Shown here: piece by piece, positions 47,356 to 57,047 of the stretch
Numbering within the stretch: position 1 is the stretch's first letter
Layout: each line of letters starts with the position of its first letter
Assembly (NCBI RefSeq): GCF_001431645.1
Contig: NZ_LLXU01000055.1
Location: 1-64,000 of the forward strand
Source: Stenotrophomonas panacihumi
GTDB taxonomy: Bacteria; Pseudomonadota; Gammaproteobacteria; Xanthomonadales; Xanthomonadaceae
Reading direction: 5' to 3'
DNA: 64,000 bases
The notes under the pieces: model-generated
Told to the model about the DNA's origin: nothing
Seen by the model: only the letters and a program-made list of their open reading frames with translations
Databases searched by the model: none
Position numbers and translations under genes: made by a program

Positions 47356-50300
47356 ATGGCCCCTTCGGTCCCTGTTGTTCCGTCATGCCGGTCGCGCACG
47401 CTCGGTCGCGTCGCACGGGCGGGCATGGGCATCGTCCTGCTCTGCCTGTGTGCGGCGGCATACGCACTCTCCCCGGACCGCGCGCTGTCGCAGCTGCGGC
47501 ATGACCGCTGGACGCCCGAGCAGGGCGCGCCGGCGCAGATCCTGTCGATCGCGCAGACGCCGGACGGCTTCCTCTGGCTGGGATCGCGACAGGGCCTGTA
47601 TCGCTTCGATGGCCTGCGCTTCGAGCGCACCACCTCGATTGCCGGCACGCCGATCGCCGATGACGACATCCTCAACCTGTTCGTCGATGAGGACGGCAGC
47701 GTGTGGGTGGGCTACGTCAGCGGCGGCATGAGCCGCATGGGCGGTCCGAAGCCGGCGAACTATCCCTACCAGCGCGACGACGTGCCCCTGGGTTCGGTGA
47801 TCGGTTTTGGGCGCGACGCCAGCGGGCGGCTGTGGGCGGCCACCGCGACCGCGGTCGTGTACCTGGATCCGGCCACGGATACGTGGAAGACCGTGCCGGA
47901 GATGGGCTTCGATCCGTCCTGGATGCCGCAGCGCCTGTTCTTCGATCGCGACAAGGGCATGTGGGTGGCGTACTCGGAGGGCGGCATCGCCCATATCGCG
48001 CATCTGGCGCCCGGCGCGACGTCGTTCGAGGTCATGCCGCCCTCCATCGACCATCCGTTCTTCGACCAGGCGCCGGATGGCACGTTGTGGGCCGTGGACG
48101 AGTGGGGCGCGCGTCCCTTGTCGAAGGCCGTGCCGCTACCCGGGCGCGCCGAGGTCACGGCCAGCTGGCTCGACCCGGCGTTCAAGGGCGCGGGCCTGCG
48201 TTTCGACCGCGACGGCGTGATGTGGCTCGCCAACGAGAACGGCGTGGCGCGGTTGCGGAACCCTGCCGTGCTGCGTGCGCCGGACAATGCGCACGCAGCA
48301 CCTGCGCCGGAATACTTCGGTATCGCACAGGGCCTGACCTCCGACGTGGTGTGGACACTGTTCGAGGACCGCGAGGGCAACCTGTGGGTGGGCACGGCCA
48401 ACGGGCTGGATCGCTTCCGTGCCAACGCGCTGGCGGCGATCCAGTTGCCGCGTCGCGACCAGGTGTTCGCGGTAGGCGTGGATGGGCAGGGGCAGGTATG
48501 GGCCGCGAACGCGGACAAGGGCCCGATGCGCGTCACCCCGGAGGCGGACGCGCCTGTCGGCGCGCGCGTGCAGGAGGTGGGCGGCGCGGAAGCCGGCGTG
48601 ACCGCGCTCCATCGCGACGGCACGGGCCAGTTCTGGGTCGGTGATGCGAATGGCGGCCTGTGGCGCAGTGACGGCGCGAAGCTGCAGCCTGTGCCGCTGC
48701 CGCCGGAGGTGGCCGGCGGCGGAAGGATCGTGACGTTGGCCAGCGACCGCGACGGCGGGCTGTGGGTGAGCAAGGTCAACGGCGGCCTGCTGCGGTTCTA
48801 CCGTGGGCAGTGGGAAGCGCAGAACGCCAGGTACGGCATGAAGGCGGGCACCGCGCCGCGCGCGCTGGCGCAGGACGCGCAGGGCCGCCTCTGGTCCGAC
48901 GCCGGGCAGACGATCCGCGTGTTCGAGGCGGGCGGCCACCACGACTTCGACGAAGACGGGCCGCAGGTCGGGCGTATTGCGGTACTGCGGGCCTGTAAGG
49001 ACGAGCTGTGGATCGGCGGCGTGCAGGGCGTGGCCGCGCGCATCGGCGAACATTTCCAGCGCTTGCTGGGACGCGGTGGCGAAGCATTCGAGCGCACGGC
49101 GGGCATCGTCATGCTCGCCGATGGCGAGGCGTGGCTGATCGGGCGGCCCGGCGTCACCCGCGTACCCGCCAGCGAGATGGCCCGCTGGCGAGCGCAGCCC
49201 GACTACCGCGTGGCATTCCAGCGCTTCGGCGTACTCGATGGCCTGCGCGGAACAGCAGAGCAAAGCGGCGCTTCACCCGTGGCGGTGGCCGATGACCAGG
49301 GGCGGATCTGGTTCGCGACGAGCCGGGGCGTGCTTTGGATCGACCCCGCTGCTCTCCAGCACAGCCACCCGGGCCCCGCCGTCGCGCCTGCCGTGCTTGC
49401 CGTGCACGTGGACGGCAAGGACATGCCGATTGCATCGGCGCTGTCCTTGCCGGTGGGCAGTCGTGATCTTCGGATCGACTACACCGCGCCGTTCCTCGGG
49501 CGACCCGAACAGGCGCGCTTCCGTTACCGGCTGGAGGGGCTGGAGACCGATTGGCACGACGCCGGCGCGCAGCGCCAGGCGCTGTACAGCCGCGTGGCGC
49601 CCGGCAGCTACCGTTTCCGCCTGCAGGCCGGCGACGGCGGCGGGGCGTGGTCGGGAAACGAGGCGACGCTGGTGTTCAAGGTGCCGCCGGCCTTCTGGCA
49701 GACGGGGTGGTTCGCATTGGTTTGCCTGGCGCTCGCGCTGGGGCTGGTGTGGATGCTGATACGTTGGCGCGTGGCCGCCGCGCGCGCGGGGCTGCAGCGG
49801 GTGTATCGCGCGCGCATCGTCGAGCGCGAGCGCATCGCGCGCGACCTGCACGATACGTTGCTGCAATCCATGCAGGCGCTGACGTTCATGGTGGAAGCGG
49901 CGCGCGCGCGGCTCGAACGCGGCGAGGACGAAGCCGCCAAGGCTGGCTTGTCGCGCGTGGTGATGGAGGCCAACGCGGGGTTGGTGGAAGGCCGCGACCG
50001 GATCCGCGAACTGCGGCAGGACGCAGCGGAGCCTCGGGACCTCGCGGCGACGCTGGGTGAACTGCCGAACAAGTTGGCGCTGCCGCAGGAAATCGCCTAC
50101 GCGTTCAATGCGCGCGGCAAGCCGATCCATTGGGAGGCCACCGAACTGGACGAGGTGTATCGCATCGTGCGCGAAGCGGTGGCCAATGCGGCGCGGCATG
50201 CCGGTGCGCGGAATATCACGGTGTCCGTGGTGTATGGCTGGCTTGGCGTTCGAGTGGAAGTACGCGACGACGGCTGCGGCATCGACCCGGCACTGCTGGC

Positions 50301-50457
50301 CAGTGGCCAGCGGGAAGGCCACTGGGGGCTGGTCGGCATGCGCGAGCGGGCCCGCGGGTTGGGGGCGAGGCTGTCAGTGGCGTCGCGACCGGGGCAGGGG
50401 ACGATCGTGCGGCTGTATCTGCCGCGGTGGCGCGGTGTGCGGCGCGTGCAAGGATGA
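47356..50457 (+). CDS. Two-component sensor kinase with periplasmic propeller
   Basis: About 1033 residues. N-terminal signal/anchor region, a periplasmic beta-propeller of two-component-regulator repeats (GFLWLGSRQGLYRFDGLRFE, GNLWVGTANGLDRF) through roughly residue 680, a Y_Y_Y domain (LRIDYTAPF ... RFRYRLEGLETDWHDAG), a membrane helix near 785-805, a HisKA_3 dimerisation domain with phospho-acceptor His832 (RIARDLHDTLLQSMQAL) and a HATPase domain (EAVANAARHAGARNI, GLVGMRERARGLGA). This layout often senses polysaccharide or envelope cues. An alternative start is the ATG at 47425, which would place the signal sequence right at the N-terminus. Likely partner of the LuxR-type regulator at 45094. 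Confidence 0.93.
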   Translation: MAPSVPVVPSCRSRTLGRVARAGMGIVLLCLCAAAYALSPDRALSQLRHDRWTPEQGAPAQILSIAQTPDGFLWLGSRQGLYRFDGLRFERTTSIAGTPIADDDILNLFVDEDGSVWVGYVSGGMSRMGGPKPANYPYQRDDVPLGSVIGFGRDASGRLWAATATAVVYLDPATDTWKTVPEMGFDPSWMPQRLFFDRDKGMWVAYSEGGIAHIAHLAPGATSFEVMPPSIDHPFFDQAPDGTLWAVDEWGARPLSKAVPLPGRAEVTASWLDPAFKGAGLRFDRDGVMWLANENGVARLRNPAVLRAPDNAHAAPAPEYFGIAQGLTSDVVWTLFEDREGNLWVGTANGLDRFRANALAAIQLPRRDQVFAVGVDGQGQVWAANADKGPMRVTPEADAPVGARVQEVGGAEAGVTALHRDGTGQFWVGDANGGLWRSDGAKLQPVPLPPEVAGGGRIVTLASDRDGGLWVSKVNGGLLRFYRGQWEAQNARYGMKAGTAPRALAQDAQGRLWSDAGQTIRVFEAGGHHDFDEDGPQVGRIAVLRACKDELWIGGVQGVAARIGEHFQRLLGRGGEAFERTAGIVMLADGEAWLIGRPGVTRVPASEMARWRAQPDYRVAFQRFGVLDGLRGTAEQSGASPVAVADDQGRIWFATSRGVLWIDPAALQHSHPGPAVAPAVLAVHVDGKDMPIASALSLPVGSRDLRIDYTAPFLGRPEQARFRYRLEGLETDWHDAGAQRQALYSRVAPGSYRFRLQAGDGGGAWSGNEATLVFKVPPAFWQTGWFALVCLALALGLVWMLIRWRVAAARAGLQRVYRARIVERERIARDLHDTLLQSMQALTFMVEAARARLERGEDEAAKAGLSRVVMEANAGLVEGRDRIRELRQDAAEPRDLAATLGELPNKLALPQEIAYAFNARGKPIHWEATELDEVYRIVREAVANAARHAGARNITVSVVYGWLGVRVEVRDDGCGIDPALLASGQREGHWGLVGMRERARGLGARLSVASRPGQGTIVRLYLPRWRGVRRVQG

Positions 50458-50534
50458 GTGGCCAATGGACCCAGCCTCTTCAGCGAGCTATGCCCACTCC
50501 GACGGGATGCGATTCTTTGGATTAATTGCAGCTA

Positions 50535-51164
50535 CTACAACCGCGTCCCGAAAATCCGGTCCCCCGCATCCCCCAGCCCCGGCAGGATGTAGCCCTTCTC
50601 GTTGAGCCGCTCGTCGATGGCCGCGGTATATACCTCCACGTCCGGATGCGCGGCCTCCAGCGCCTTCAGCCCCTCCGGCGCGGCGACCAGGAAAATCCCC
50701 TTGATCTTCCGCGCGCCGGCGCGCTTGAGCATGTCCACGGTGGCGATCAGCGTGCCACCGGTGGCCAGCATCGGGTCCAGGATCAGCGCATCGCGCTCTT
50801 CCAGCCGGCCGGTCAGGCGTTCGAAGTAGGGCACCGGCTGCAGCGTCTCCTCATCGCGCTGCAGGCCCACCACGCTCACGCGCGCGGCCGGAATCAGCGC
50901 CAGCACGCCGGGCAGCATGCCCAGGCCCGCGCGCAGGATCGGCACCAGCGTGATCTTCGCGCCGGCGATGCGCTGCACCTGCACCGGGCCGGCCCAGCCT
51001 TCCATCGTGTGCGATTCGGTGTCCAGGTCGGCGGTGGCCTCGTAGGCCAGCAGGGTGCCCAGCTCGGTCACCAGCTCGCGGAAGCCCTTGGTGCTCAGCG
51101 CGGCATCGCGCAGCAGGCCGATCTTGTGGCGGACCAGCGGATGACGGACTTCGACGATTTTCAT
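50535..51164 (-). CDS. upp: Uracil phosphoribosyltransferase
   Basis: Pyrimidine salvage: uracil plus PRPP to UMP. 209 residues, standard length, with [17 protein letters not shown] at the N-terminus, the PRPP loop [20 protein letters not shown], and the uracil-binding C-terminus [19 protein letters not shown]. Start is the ATG for [10 protein letters not shown]. Convergent with the sensor kinase, divergent from the TonB-dependent receptor. Confidence 0.97.
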   Translation of the reverse strand: MKIVEVRHPLVRHKIGLLRDAALSTKGFRELVTELGTLLAYEATADLDTESHTMEGWAGPVQVQRIAGAKITLVPILRAGLGMLPGVLALIPAARVSVVGLQRDEETLQPVPYFERLTGRLEERDALILDPMLATGGTLIATVDMLKRAGARKIKGIFLVAAPEGLKALEAAHPDVEVYTAAIDERLNEKGYILPGLGDAGDRIFGTRL

Positions 51165-51326
51165 GGCGGTTCGATGACGGCGGAGATGCGCACAGTGTGC
51201 CGGAGAGGCCGCCGACACTGCCAGATGCGTCACGCGCTGGGCGAATAGTCGCCCCGGTGTCATGCCGATGAAACCAAGTGGAAATACCGTGCACACCCAT
51301 TCTTGACACCTCCCCCGGGGCGCACA

Positions 51327-53873
51327 GTGACTACGAATCGGAAGCCGTTGTTCCTTGCCATTTCCATGACCCTCTCCACGTTCGCGGTGCCGGCCATGGC
51401 CGCCGACGCGGCGGGCGCCGCGCCCGCGGCGACCGACCTGGACCGCATCGAGGTGCGTCCGCAGGTCGAATCGCAGGCGCGCGCGGTCGAACTCAAGCGC
51501 GATGCCCAGGCGATCCTGGATGCCGTGTCGTCCGACGCCATGGGCGATTACCCCGACAAGAACGTCGCCGAGTCGCTGCAGCGCCTGCCGGGCGTGAGCG
51601 TCACCCGCGACCAGGGCGAGGGCCGCTACGTGGTCATCCGCGGCCTGGACGCCAACCTCAACAGCGTCACCGTCGACGGCATCGCGATGGGCACGCCGGA
51701 AGATTCCAGCCGCTCCGCGCCGCTGGACGTGATTCCCTCCGATTCCACCGAGCGCCTGAAGGTCATCAAGTCGCCGACCCCGGACATGCCGGGCGATTCC
51801 ATCGGCGGCGCGATCCAGGTCGAGTCGGTCTCGGCGTTCGACCGCGACGGCCGCAGCCTCCGCGGCAGCATCGAAGGCAGCCACCAGGCACTGAGCGGCA
51901 AGACCAGCCCGAAGGCCGCCTTCAACTACAGCGATATCTTCAACGACACCTTCGGCATCGCCGTGGGCGTGAACTACCAGGACCGCGAGTTCGAGTCCGA
52001 CAACACCGAGGTCGAGTACGACGAGTACGACGAAGACCGCCCGGACGACCTGTTCGCCACCGAAGTGCAGCGCCGCAAGTATTACATCGAGCGCAAGCGC
52101 ACTGGTGCGAACCTCAACCTCGACTGGCGCCCGGACGCGGACAACCGCTACTACTTCCGCTCGCTGTACAGCAAGTTCGAGGACGCCGAGACCCGGCAGA
52201 ACACCGTGTTCGGCCTGGGCGATGGCGACGTCTCCAGCAACGGCGACGGCACTTACACCATCAGCGACCTGCCGGCCGACGCCATCACCAAGCGCGTGCG
52301 CTACCGCACAAAGAGCGAGGACACCCTGGCTGCCAGCTTCGGCGGCGAGAACCGCCTGACCGCCGCGACGCTGGACTACAAGGTCGGCTACACCAAGACC
52401 CGCGAGCGCGTGAACGACGAGAAGGAAGCGCGCTTCGAGTACGCCGGTGACGACATCGATTCGGTGCTCATCAACCAGAACCACCGCATCCCGACCCTGG
52501 ACTTCTCCGACAACGGCTGGGAAAGCAACGACGATTTCGAGTTCAACCGTTTCGTGCTCTCGCCCAAGCAGGTCGACGACAAGGAACACAGCGCGCAGGT
52601 GAACGTGCGCTTCGACGGCGACAATTCCAGCTACAAGTTCGGCGTGCTCGGCCGCTGGCGCGACCGCATGGTGAACTCGGACGAAGAAGAGCTGCGCAAC
52701 GGCCCGGACATCGACATCGGCCCGTGGACCACGTCGGCGCCGGACCACCGCGGCGGCACGCTGGGCGAGAGCCTGAGCTCCTCGGAGATGCGCCGCTACT
52801 GGGCCGCCAACGGCAGCGAGTACACCGCGCGTCCGCAGGATGCCGGCGCCAACGCCGTGACCCGCCTGTCCGAAGACTACACCGCCAGCGAAGACGTCCT
52901 GGCCGCCTACGCCATGGGCACCTGGGACATCGATGCGCTGCGCGTGATCGCCGGCGTGCGCGTGGAGAACACCCAGTTCGACGCCACCGGCAACAACGTC
53001 GACGTGGCCGACGGCGGCCGCAGCTACACCGTCACCCCGACCCGCGCCAGCAGCAGCTACACCAGCGTGCTGCCGGGCCTGCACCTGCGCTATGACGCCG
53101 GCGACGACTGGGTGCTGCGTTTCGCCGCGACCAAGACCATCTCGCGCCCGTCGTTCGGCGACATCGCCCCGCGCCTGACCATCAACAACGACGACGAGGA
53201 AGTGGACGTCGGCAACCCCGAGCTGGATCCGTACAAGTCCACCAACCTGGACATCTCGGTGGAGAAGTACCTGGGCGACAGCGGCATCGTCTCGCTGGGC
53301 CTGTTCAACAAGTCGATCGACGACTACATCGTGCAGACCTTTAGCAACGATGACCCGGAATACCCGGATTACGACGTCACCCGCGTCATCAACGGCGACA
53401 AGGCCAAGGTGTACGGCGCCGAGTTCAACTGGCAGCAGCAGCTGAGCTTCCTGCCGGAAGGCTGGGACGGCCTGCTGGTCGGCGTCAGCGCGACCTACCT
53501 GGACACGGATTTCGACCCGGGCCTGGCCGAGCGTGAAGGCGATGACTTCACCCTGCCGCGCGCCTCCAAGAACCTTTACAGCGCGCACGTGGGCTACGAG
53601 AAGTACGGTTTCAGCGCCCGCGTGGCGACCGTTTACCGCAGTTCGTACCTGGATACCATCGGCGACAGCAAGGCGTACGACATCTACGTCGCGCCGAACA
53701 CGCAGCTGGACTTCAGCATGAGCTACCAGTTCACCGACGCAGTGAGCGTGTACTTCGAAGCGCAGAACCTGCTCGACGAGCCGCTGGAGCTGTACCAGGG
53801 CGTGCGTTCGCGCACGCTGCAGAACGAGGAGTACGGTCGCACGTACGCCCTCGGCCTGAAGGTGGCCCTGTAA
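51327..53873 (+). CDS. TonB-dependent outer-membrane receptor
   Basis: About 848 residues. Signal peptide (cleavage near VPAMA), a plug domain with [24 protein letters not shown] and [18 protein letters not shown], and a 22-strand-type barrel with acidic extracellular loops. The plug belongs to the xanthomonad/caulobacter group of large receptors used for carbohydrates and other non-siderophore substrates. I chose the GTG at 51327, which gives a clean signal peptide; an in-frame TTG at 51303 is possible. The stop overlaps the phytase start (TAATG). With phytase and phosphatases directly downstream, the substrate may be phytate or a product of it (inference). Confidence 0.93.
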   Translation: MTTNRKPLFLAISMTLSTFAVPAMAADAAGAAPAATDLDRIEVRPQVESQARAVELKRDAQAILDAVSSDAMGDYPDKNVAESLQRLPGVSVTRDQGEGRYVVIRGLDANLNSVTVDGIAMGTPEDSSRSAPLDVIPSDSTERLKVIKSPTPDMPGDSIGGAIQVESVSAFDRDGRSLRGSIEGSHQALSGKTSPKAAFNYSDIFNDTFGIAVGVNYQDREFESDNTEVEYDEYDEDRPDDLFATEVQRRKYYIERKRTGANLNLDWRPDADNRYYFRSLYSKFEDAETRQNTVFGLGDGDVSSNGDGTYTISDLPADAITKRVRYRTKSEDTLAASFGGENRLTAATLDYKVGYTKTRERVNDEKEARFEYAGDDIDSVLINQNHRIPTLDFSDNGWESNDDFEFNRFVLSPKQVDDKEHSAQVNVRFDGDNSSYKFGVLGRWRDRMVNSDEEELRNGPDIDIGPWTTSAPDHRGGTLGESLSSSEMRRYWAANGSEYTARPQDAGANAVTRLSEDYTASEDVLAAYAMGTWDIDALRVIAGVRVENTQFDATGNNVDVADGGRSYTVTPTRASSSYTSVLPGLHLRYDAGDDWVLRFAATKTISRPSFGDIAPRLTINNDDEEVDVGNPELDPYKSTNLDISVEKYLGDSGIVSLGLFNKSIDDYIVQTFSNDDPEYPDYDVTRVINGDKAKVYGAEFNWQQQLSFLPEGWDGLLVGVSATYLDTDFDPGLAEREGDDFTLPRASKNLYSAHVGYEKYGFSARVATVYRSSYLDTIGDSKAYDIYVAPNTQLDFSMSYQFTDAVSVYFEAQNLLDEPLELYQGVRSRTLQNEEYGRTYALGLKVAL

Positions 53874-55018
53874 TGGGGCGGGGCCACCCGATCCGCGCCG
53901 CAGGCGCGATGCTGGCACTGGCGGGCCTGTTGTCCGCCTGTGCCTCCAACCCGACGGCGGCGCCGTCGTCGGTGAAGGCGGACCGTGAGCCGGACGAGCA
54001 GGGGGGGGAGCCCCTGCTGTCCAAGGCGCACGTGCCGCATGTGGTGATCAGCGAGACGTTCCTGACTCCGGCCGCGCCGGCGGACAACCTCGATTCGCCG
54101 GCCGCCTGGCGCGCGCCGGACGGGCGCCGCTGGATCATTACCACGGCCAAGGGCAGCCACCAGCTGGTGGTGTTCGATGGCGACAGCGGCGTGCGCCTGC
54201 GCGGCGTGGGCGGCAAGGGCACCGCCCTCGGCCAGCTTGATCGTCCGAACGGCATCTCGGTGGTGGACGACCTGGCGTTCGTGGTCGAACGCGACAACCG
54301 CCGCGTGCAGGTGTTCTCGCTGCCGGCCTTCGAGCCGCTGGCGGTGTTCGGCAGCGAGGTGCTGCGCGAGCCGTACGGCCTGTGGGTGCGTCCGCTGGAC
54401 CGGGGCTACGAGGTGATCGTCAGCGACAACTACATGTCGCCGGCGAACAAGGACGTGCCGCCGCCGCTGGCCGAGCTGGGCCAGCGCTTCAAGCGCTTCC
54501 GCTTCGCGCGCGAAGGCGGCCAGTGGCAGGGAAAAGCCACCGGCAGCTTCGGCGATACGGGCGAGCAGGGCGCGGTGCGCATCGCCGAATCGGTGTATGG
54601 CGACGTCGCCAACGACCGGCTGATGATCGCCGAGGAAGACACCGCGGTTGGCACCCAGCTGCGCGAGTACGGGCTGGATGGACGCTACAAGGGCCGCAAC
54701 ATCGGTGCCAGGCAGTTCCAGGCGCAGGCCGAGGGCATGACGCTGATGCAGTGCGCCGATGGCAGCGGCTACTGGATCGCCACGGACCAGTTCAAGGACC
54801 GCAGCCTGTTCCATGTGTTCGACCGCCGCAGCCTGGCGCACGTCGGCGCCTTCAGCGGCCGCATCACCGCCAATACCGACGGCGTGTGGCTGGACCCCAG
54901 CGGCGACGCGCGTTTTCCGCAGGGCGTGTTCTACGCGCTGCATGACGACCAGGCGGTCGCCGCGTTCGACTGGCGCGACATCGCCAAGGCGCTGCGCCTG
55001 AAAGAGTGCGCGAAGTGA
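53873..55018 (+). CDS. Beta-propeller phytase (3-phytase) lipoprotein
   Basis: 381 residues with a lipoprotein signal (lipobox LLSAC, Cys23). The mature part fits the BPP family of calcium-dependent phytases: DSPAAWR at the N-terminus of the propeller, [27 protein letters not shown], and the terminal NTDGVWLDP ... [12 protein letters not shown] block close to the family's TDG...FPxGxFVVHD. It would release phosphate from phytate at the cell envelope. A run of eight G residues (54001-54008) lies in codons 43-46. Coupled to the receptor upstream and to the phosphatase downstream (GTGA). Confidence 0.85.
   Translation: MGRGHPIRAAGAMLALAGLLSACASNPTAAPSSVKADREPDEQGGEPLLSKAHVPHVVISETFLTPAAPADNLDSPAAWRAPDGRRWIITTAKGSHQLVVFDGDSGVRLRGVGGKGTALGQLDRPNGISVVDDLAFVVERDNRRVQVFSLPAFEPLAVFGSEVLREPYGLWVRPLDRGYEVIVSDNYMSPANKDVPPPLAELGQRFKRFRFAREGGQWQGKATGSFGDTGEQGAVRIAESVYGDVANDRLMIAEEDTAVGTQLREYGLDGRYKGRNIGARQFQAQAEGMTLMQCADGSGYWIATDQFKDRSLFHVFDRRSLAHVGAFSGRITANTDGVWLDPSGDARFPQGVFYALHDDQAVAAFDWRDIAKALRLKECAK
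54001..54008 (+). repeat. G8 homopolymer in the phytase coding region
   Basis: Eight consecutive G residues in the linker just after the lipidation signal, codons 43-46. A change of one base would shift the frame before the catalytic domain. Confidence 0.9.
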
Positions 55019-56385
55019 GTGCGCTCCATCGCCTGGGCGGGATCGCGCTGTGCCTGCTCGCGCTCCACGCCCCGGCGGCGCGGGCAGCCGCCGAGCCCAA
55101 TACGCAGGTGCCGGCCGGCAGCCATCACTACGCGGCCACCGGCTTCCCGGACCGCATCGTCGCTTCGCCGGCGCAGGACGCCGCCCACGGCTTCGCCGTC
55201 GCGTGGCGCACCGACGCCACCGTGCGCGCGCCGCAGCTGCAGATCGTCGTGGCCGGCGACTCGCCCGACGTGGGCAAGCCGCGCGTGGTCAATGCGCGCA
55301 CGCAGGAGCTGCGCAGCGAGAACGGCACGTCGCTGCACCACCGCGCCGATATCGACGGCCTGCAGCCGGACACGCTGTACGCCTACCGCGTGCAGGGCAA
55401 GGACACGTGGAGCGCGTGGAATCATTTCCGCACCGCCGCGCCTGCCGGGCAGCCGCTGACGATGCTGTACTTCGGCGACACCCAGAACAAGAACCTCAGC
55501 CTGGTCTCGCGGGTGATCCGCCAGGCCTGGCGCAGCGCGCCGGACGCGCGGCTGGCCGTGTTCGCCGGTGACCTGGTCAGTGGCGGCGACGGCGTGGACG
55601 ACAGCGAGTGGGGCGAGTGGTTCGAAGCCGGCCGCTGGCTGCTCGAAGGCACGGCCGTGGCGCCGGCGCCGGGCAACCACGAGTACTTCGAGGAATTCGA
55701 GGACACCCCGCGGGAACGTCGCGTGCTCGGCGGCCACTGGCCGGTGACCTTCGCGCTGCCGGCCAACGGCCCGGCGGAAACCGCCAAGACCACCTACTGG
55801 TTCGATTACCAGGACGTGCGCGTGGCCGTCGTGGACGGCACCTCGGCGCTGGACCTGGGCACCGCGCAGGTGCAGGCGAAGTGGCTGGACAAGGTGCTGG
55901 GCGACAACCCGCATCCGTGGTCGATCGTGCTGATCCACCAGCCGTTCTACTCGCCGCGCGCGGATCGCGACAACGTCGAACTGGTCGAGACCCTGCTGCC
56001 GGTGCTGCGCAAGCATCGCGTGGACTTGGTGCTGCAAGGCCATGACCACACGTACGGCCGCCGCGGCGACGAGGGCGGGGCGGCCACGCCCGTGTTCATC
56101 GTCTCGGTGGCCGGGCCGAAGCAGTACCGGCTTTCGGACATGGCGCGACGCACGATGCGCCCGGTCGGCGAAGACACCCAGCTGTACCAGGTGCTGCGTA
56201 TCGACCCGCAGCACATCGGCTACGAATCGCGCACCGCCACCGGCCGGCTGTACGACGCCTTCGAACTGCGCCGCGATGCATCGGGCAACAAGCGTCTGGT
56301 GGAGATCGAGCAGGGCCGCATCGCCCCGCGCGACTGCCCACGCGCGGCCAGCCCGAAGGGCCGCGAAGCACGTTGCTGGGAATGA
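55015..56385 (+). CDS. Purple acid phosphatase-like metallophosphoesterase
   Basis: 456 residues with a signal peptide (cleavage near ARA, about residue 22). An N-terminal fibronectin-like PAP domain is followed by a calcineurin-type domain with metal ligands in GDTQNKN (about 155), GDLVSGGDG, GNHEYFEE (about 220), VLIHQPFYS and GHDHTYGR (about 341). A secreted phosphomonoesterase role is expected. Start is the GTG overlapping the phytase stop; a GTG three codons earlier is also in frame. Third gene of the receptor-phytase operon. Confidence 0.9.
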   Translation: MSALHRLGGIALCLLALHAPAARAAAEPNTQVPAGSHHYAATGFPDRIVASPAQDAAHGFAVAWRTDATVRAPQLQIVVAGDSPDVGKPRVVNARTQELRSENGTSLHHRADIDGLQPDTLYAYRVQGKDTWSAWNHFRTAAPAGQPLTMLYFGDTQNKNLSLVSRVIRQAWRSAPDARLAVFAGDLVSGGDGVDDSEWGEWFEAGRWLLEGTAVAPAPGNHEYFEEFEDTPRERRVLGGHWPVTFALPANGPAETAKTTYWFDYQDVRVAVVDGTSALDLGTAQVQAKWLDKVLGDNPHPWSIVLIHQPFYSPRADRDNVELVETLLPVLRKHRVDLVLQGHDHTYGRRGDEGGAATPVFIVSVAGPKQYRLSDMARRTMRPVGEDTQLYQVLRIDPQHIGYESRTATGRLYDAFELRRDASGNKRLVEIEQGRIAPRDCPRAASPKGREARCWE

Positions 56386-56408
56386 CACGACACCCGAGGA
56401 GCATCCCG

Positions 56409-57041
56409 ATGAAGGCACGCCTTTCCCTGATCCCGCTGCTGGCGTTGTTGACGGCCGCGGCGATCGCCCAGGCCGACCCGTCCGTGCGGCATCCGTTCTA
56501 TGCCGACCAGCCGAAGCAGGCGCCGGACGAAGTGGTGCTGGCGGTGGAGATTTCCGCCGGCAGCTTCACCAAGTACGAGATCAACGAGCAGGGTCTGGTC
56601 TACGTGGACCGCTTCCAGTCGATGCCGGTCGCTTACCCGGCCAACTACGGCTCGATGCCACGCACGCTGGCCGGTGACGGCGACCCGCTCGACGCGCTGG
56701 TGCTCACGCGCGAGCCGCTGCATCCGGGCGTGCTGATCCGCTTCCGGCCGATCGGCTACCTGAAGATGATCGACGGAGGGGAGCACGACGAGAAGGTCAT
56801 CGGCGTGCCGACCGACAAGGTGGACCCGACGTATGCGGGCATTCGTGACCTGTCGGACCTGCCGGAGATCGAACGCCAGCGCATCGAGGCGTTCTTCCGT
56901 GTCTACAAGGACCTGCCGAGCGGCCGCAACCCGGTGCAGCTCAATGGCTGGGGGAATGCGGCCGAGGCACGCAAGCTGATCGAGGAATCGCTGCAGCGCT
57001 TCACCCAGCGGAAGCCGGAAAAGCCGGCTTCCGCCCGATAA
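56409..57041 (+). CDS. Secreted family I inorganic pyrophosphatase
   Basis: 210 residues. The catalytic core is a typical soluble pyrophosphatase: KYEINEQGLVYVDRF, YPANYGSMPRTLAGDGDPLDALVL with the DxDPxD signature near residue 92, and KVIGVPTDKVDPTY. Unusually it has a signal peptide (MKARLSLIPLLALLTAAAIAQA), so it should act in the periplasm, not the cytoplasm. It closes the receptor-phytase-phosphatase operon, 23 bp after the phosphatase. A hairpin (57008-57034) overlaps its last codons. Confidence 0.92.
   Translation: MKARLSLIPLLALLTAAAIAQADPSVRHPFYADQPKQAPDEVVLAVEISAGSFTKYEINEQGLVYVDRFQSMPVAYPANYGSMPRTLAGDGDPLDALVLTREPLHPGVLIRFRPIGYLKMIDGGEHDEKVIGVPTDKVDPTYAGIRDLSDLPEIERQRIEAFFRVYKDLPSGRNPVQLNGWGNAAEARKLIEESLQRFTQRKPEKPASAR
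57008..57034. terminator. Terminator hairpin overlapping the 3' end of the pyrophosphatase gene
   Basis: GCGGAAGCCGG (57008-57018) and CCGGCTTCCGC (57024-57034) pair perfectly around AAAAG. It lies inside the final codons, with the convergent aminotransferase gene ending six bases beyond the pyrophosphatase stop. Confidence 0.65.
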
Positions 57042-57047
57042 CCCGCG

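Noticed and set aside
51250-51322. Possible Pho box or promoter before the TonB receptor (GTGTCAT half-site, TTGACA at 51303, inverted repeat CGCCCCGG/CCGGGGCG)
   Set aside because: Only one half-site is seen, the TTGACA lies too close to the chosen start for a normal promoter, and the repeat arms are GC-only and 57 bp apart.
50535-53918. Open frame of over 1100 codons on the minus strand covering upp and the TonB receptor region
   Set aside because: Only the last 209 codons (upp) are a real protein. The rest is antisense to a clear TonB-dependent receptor.
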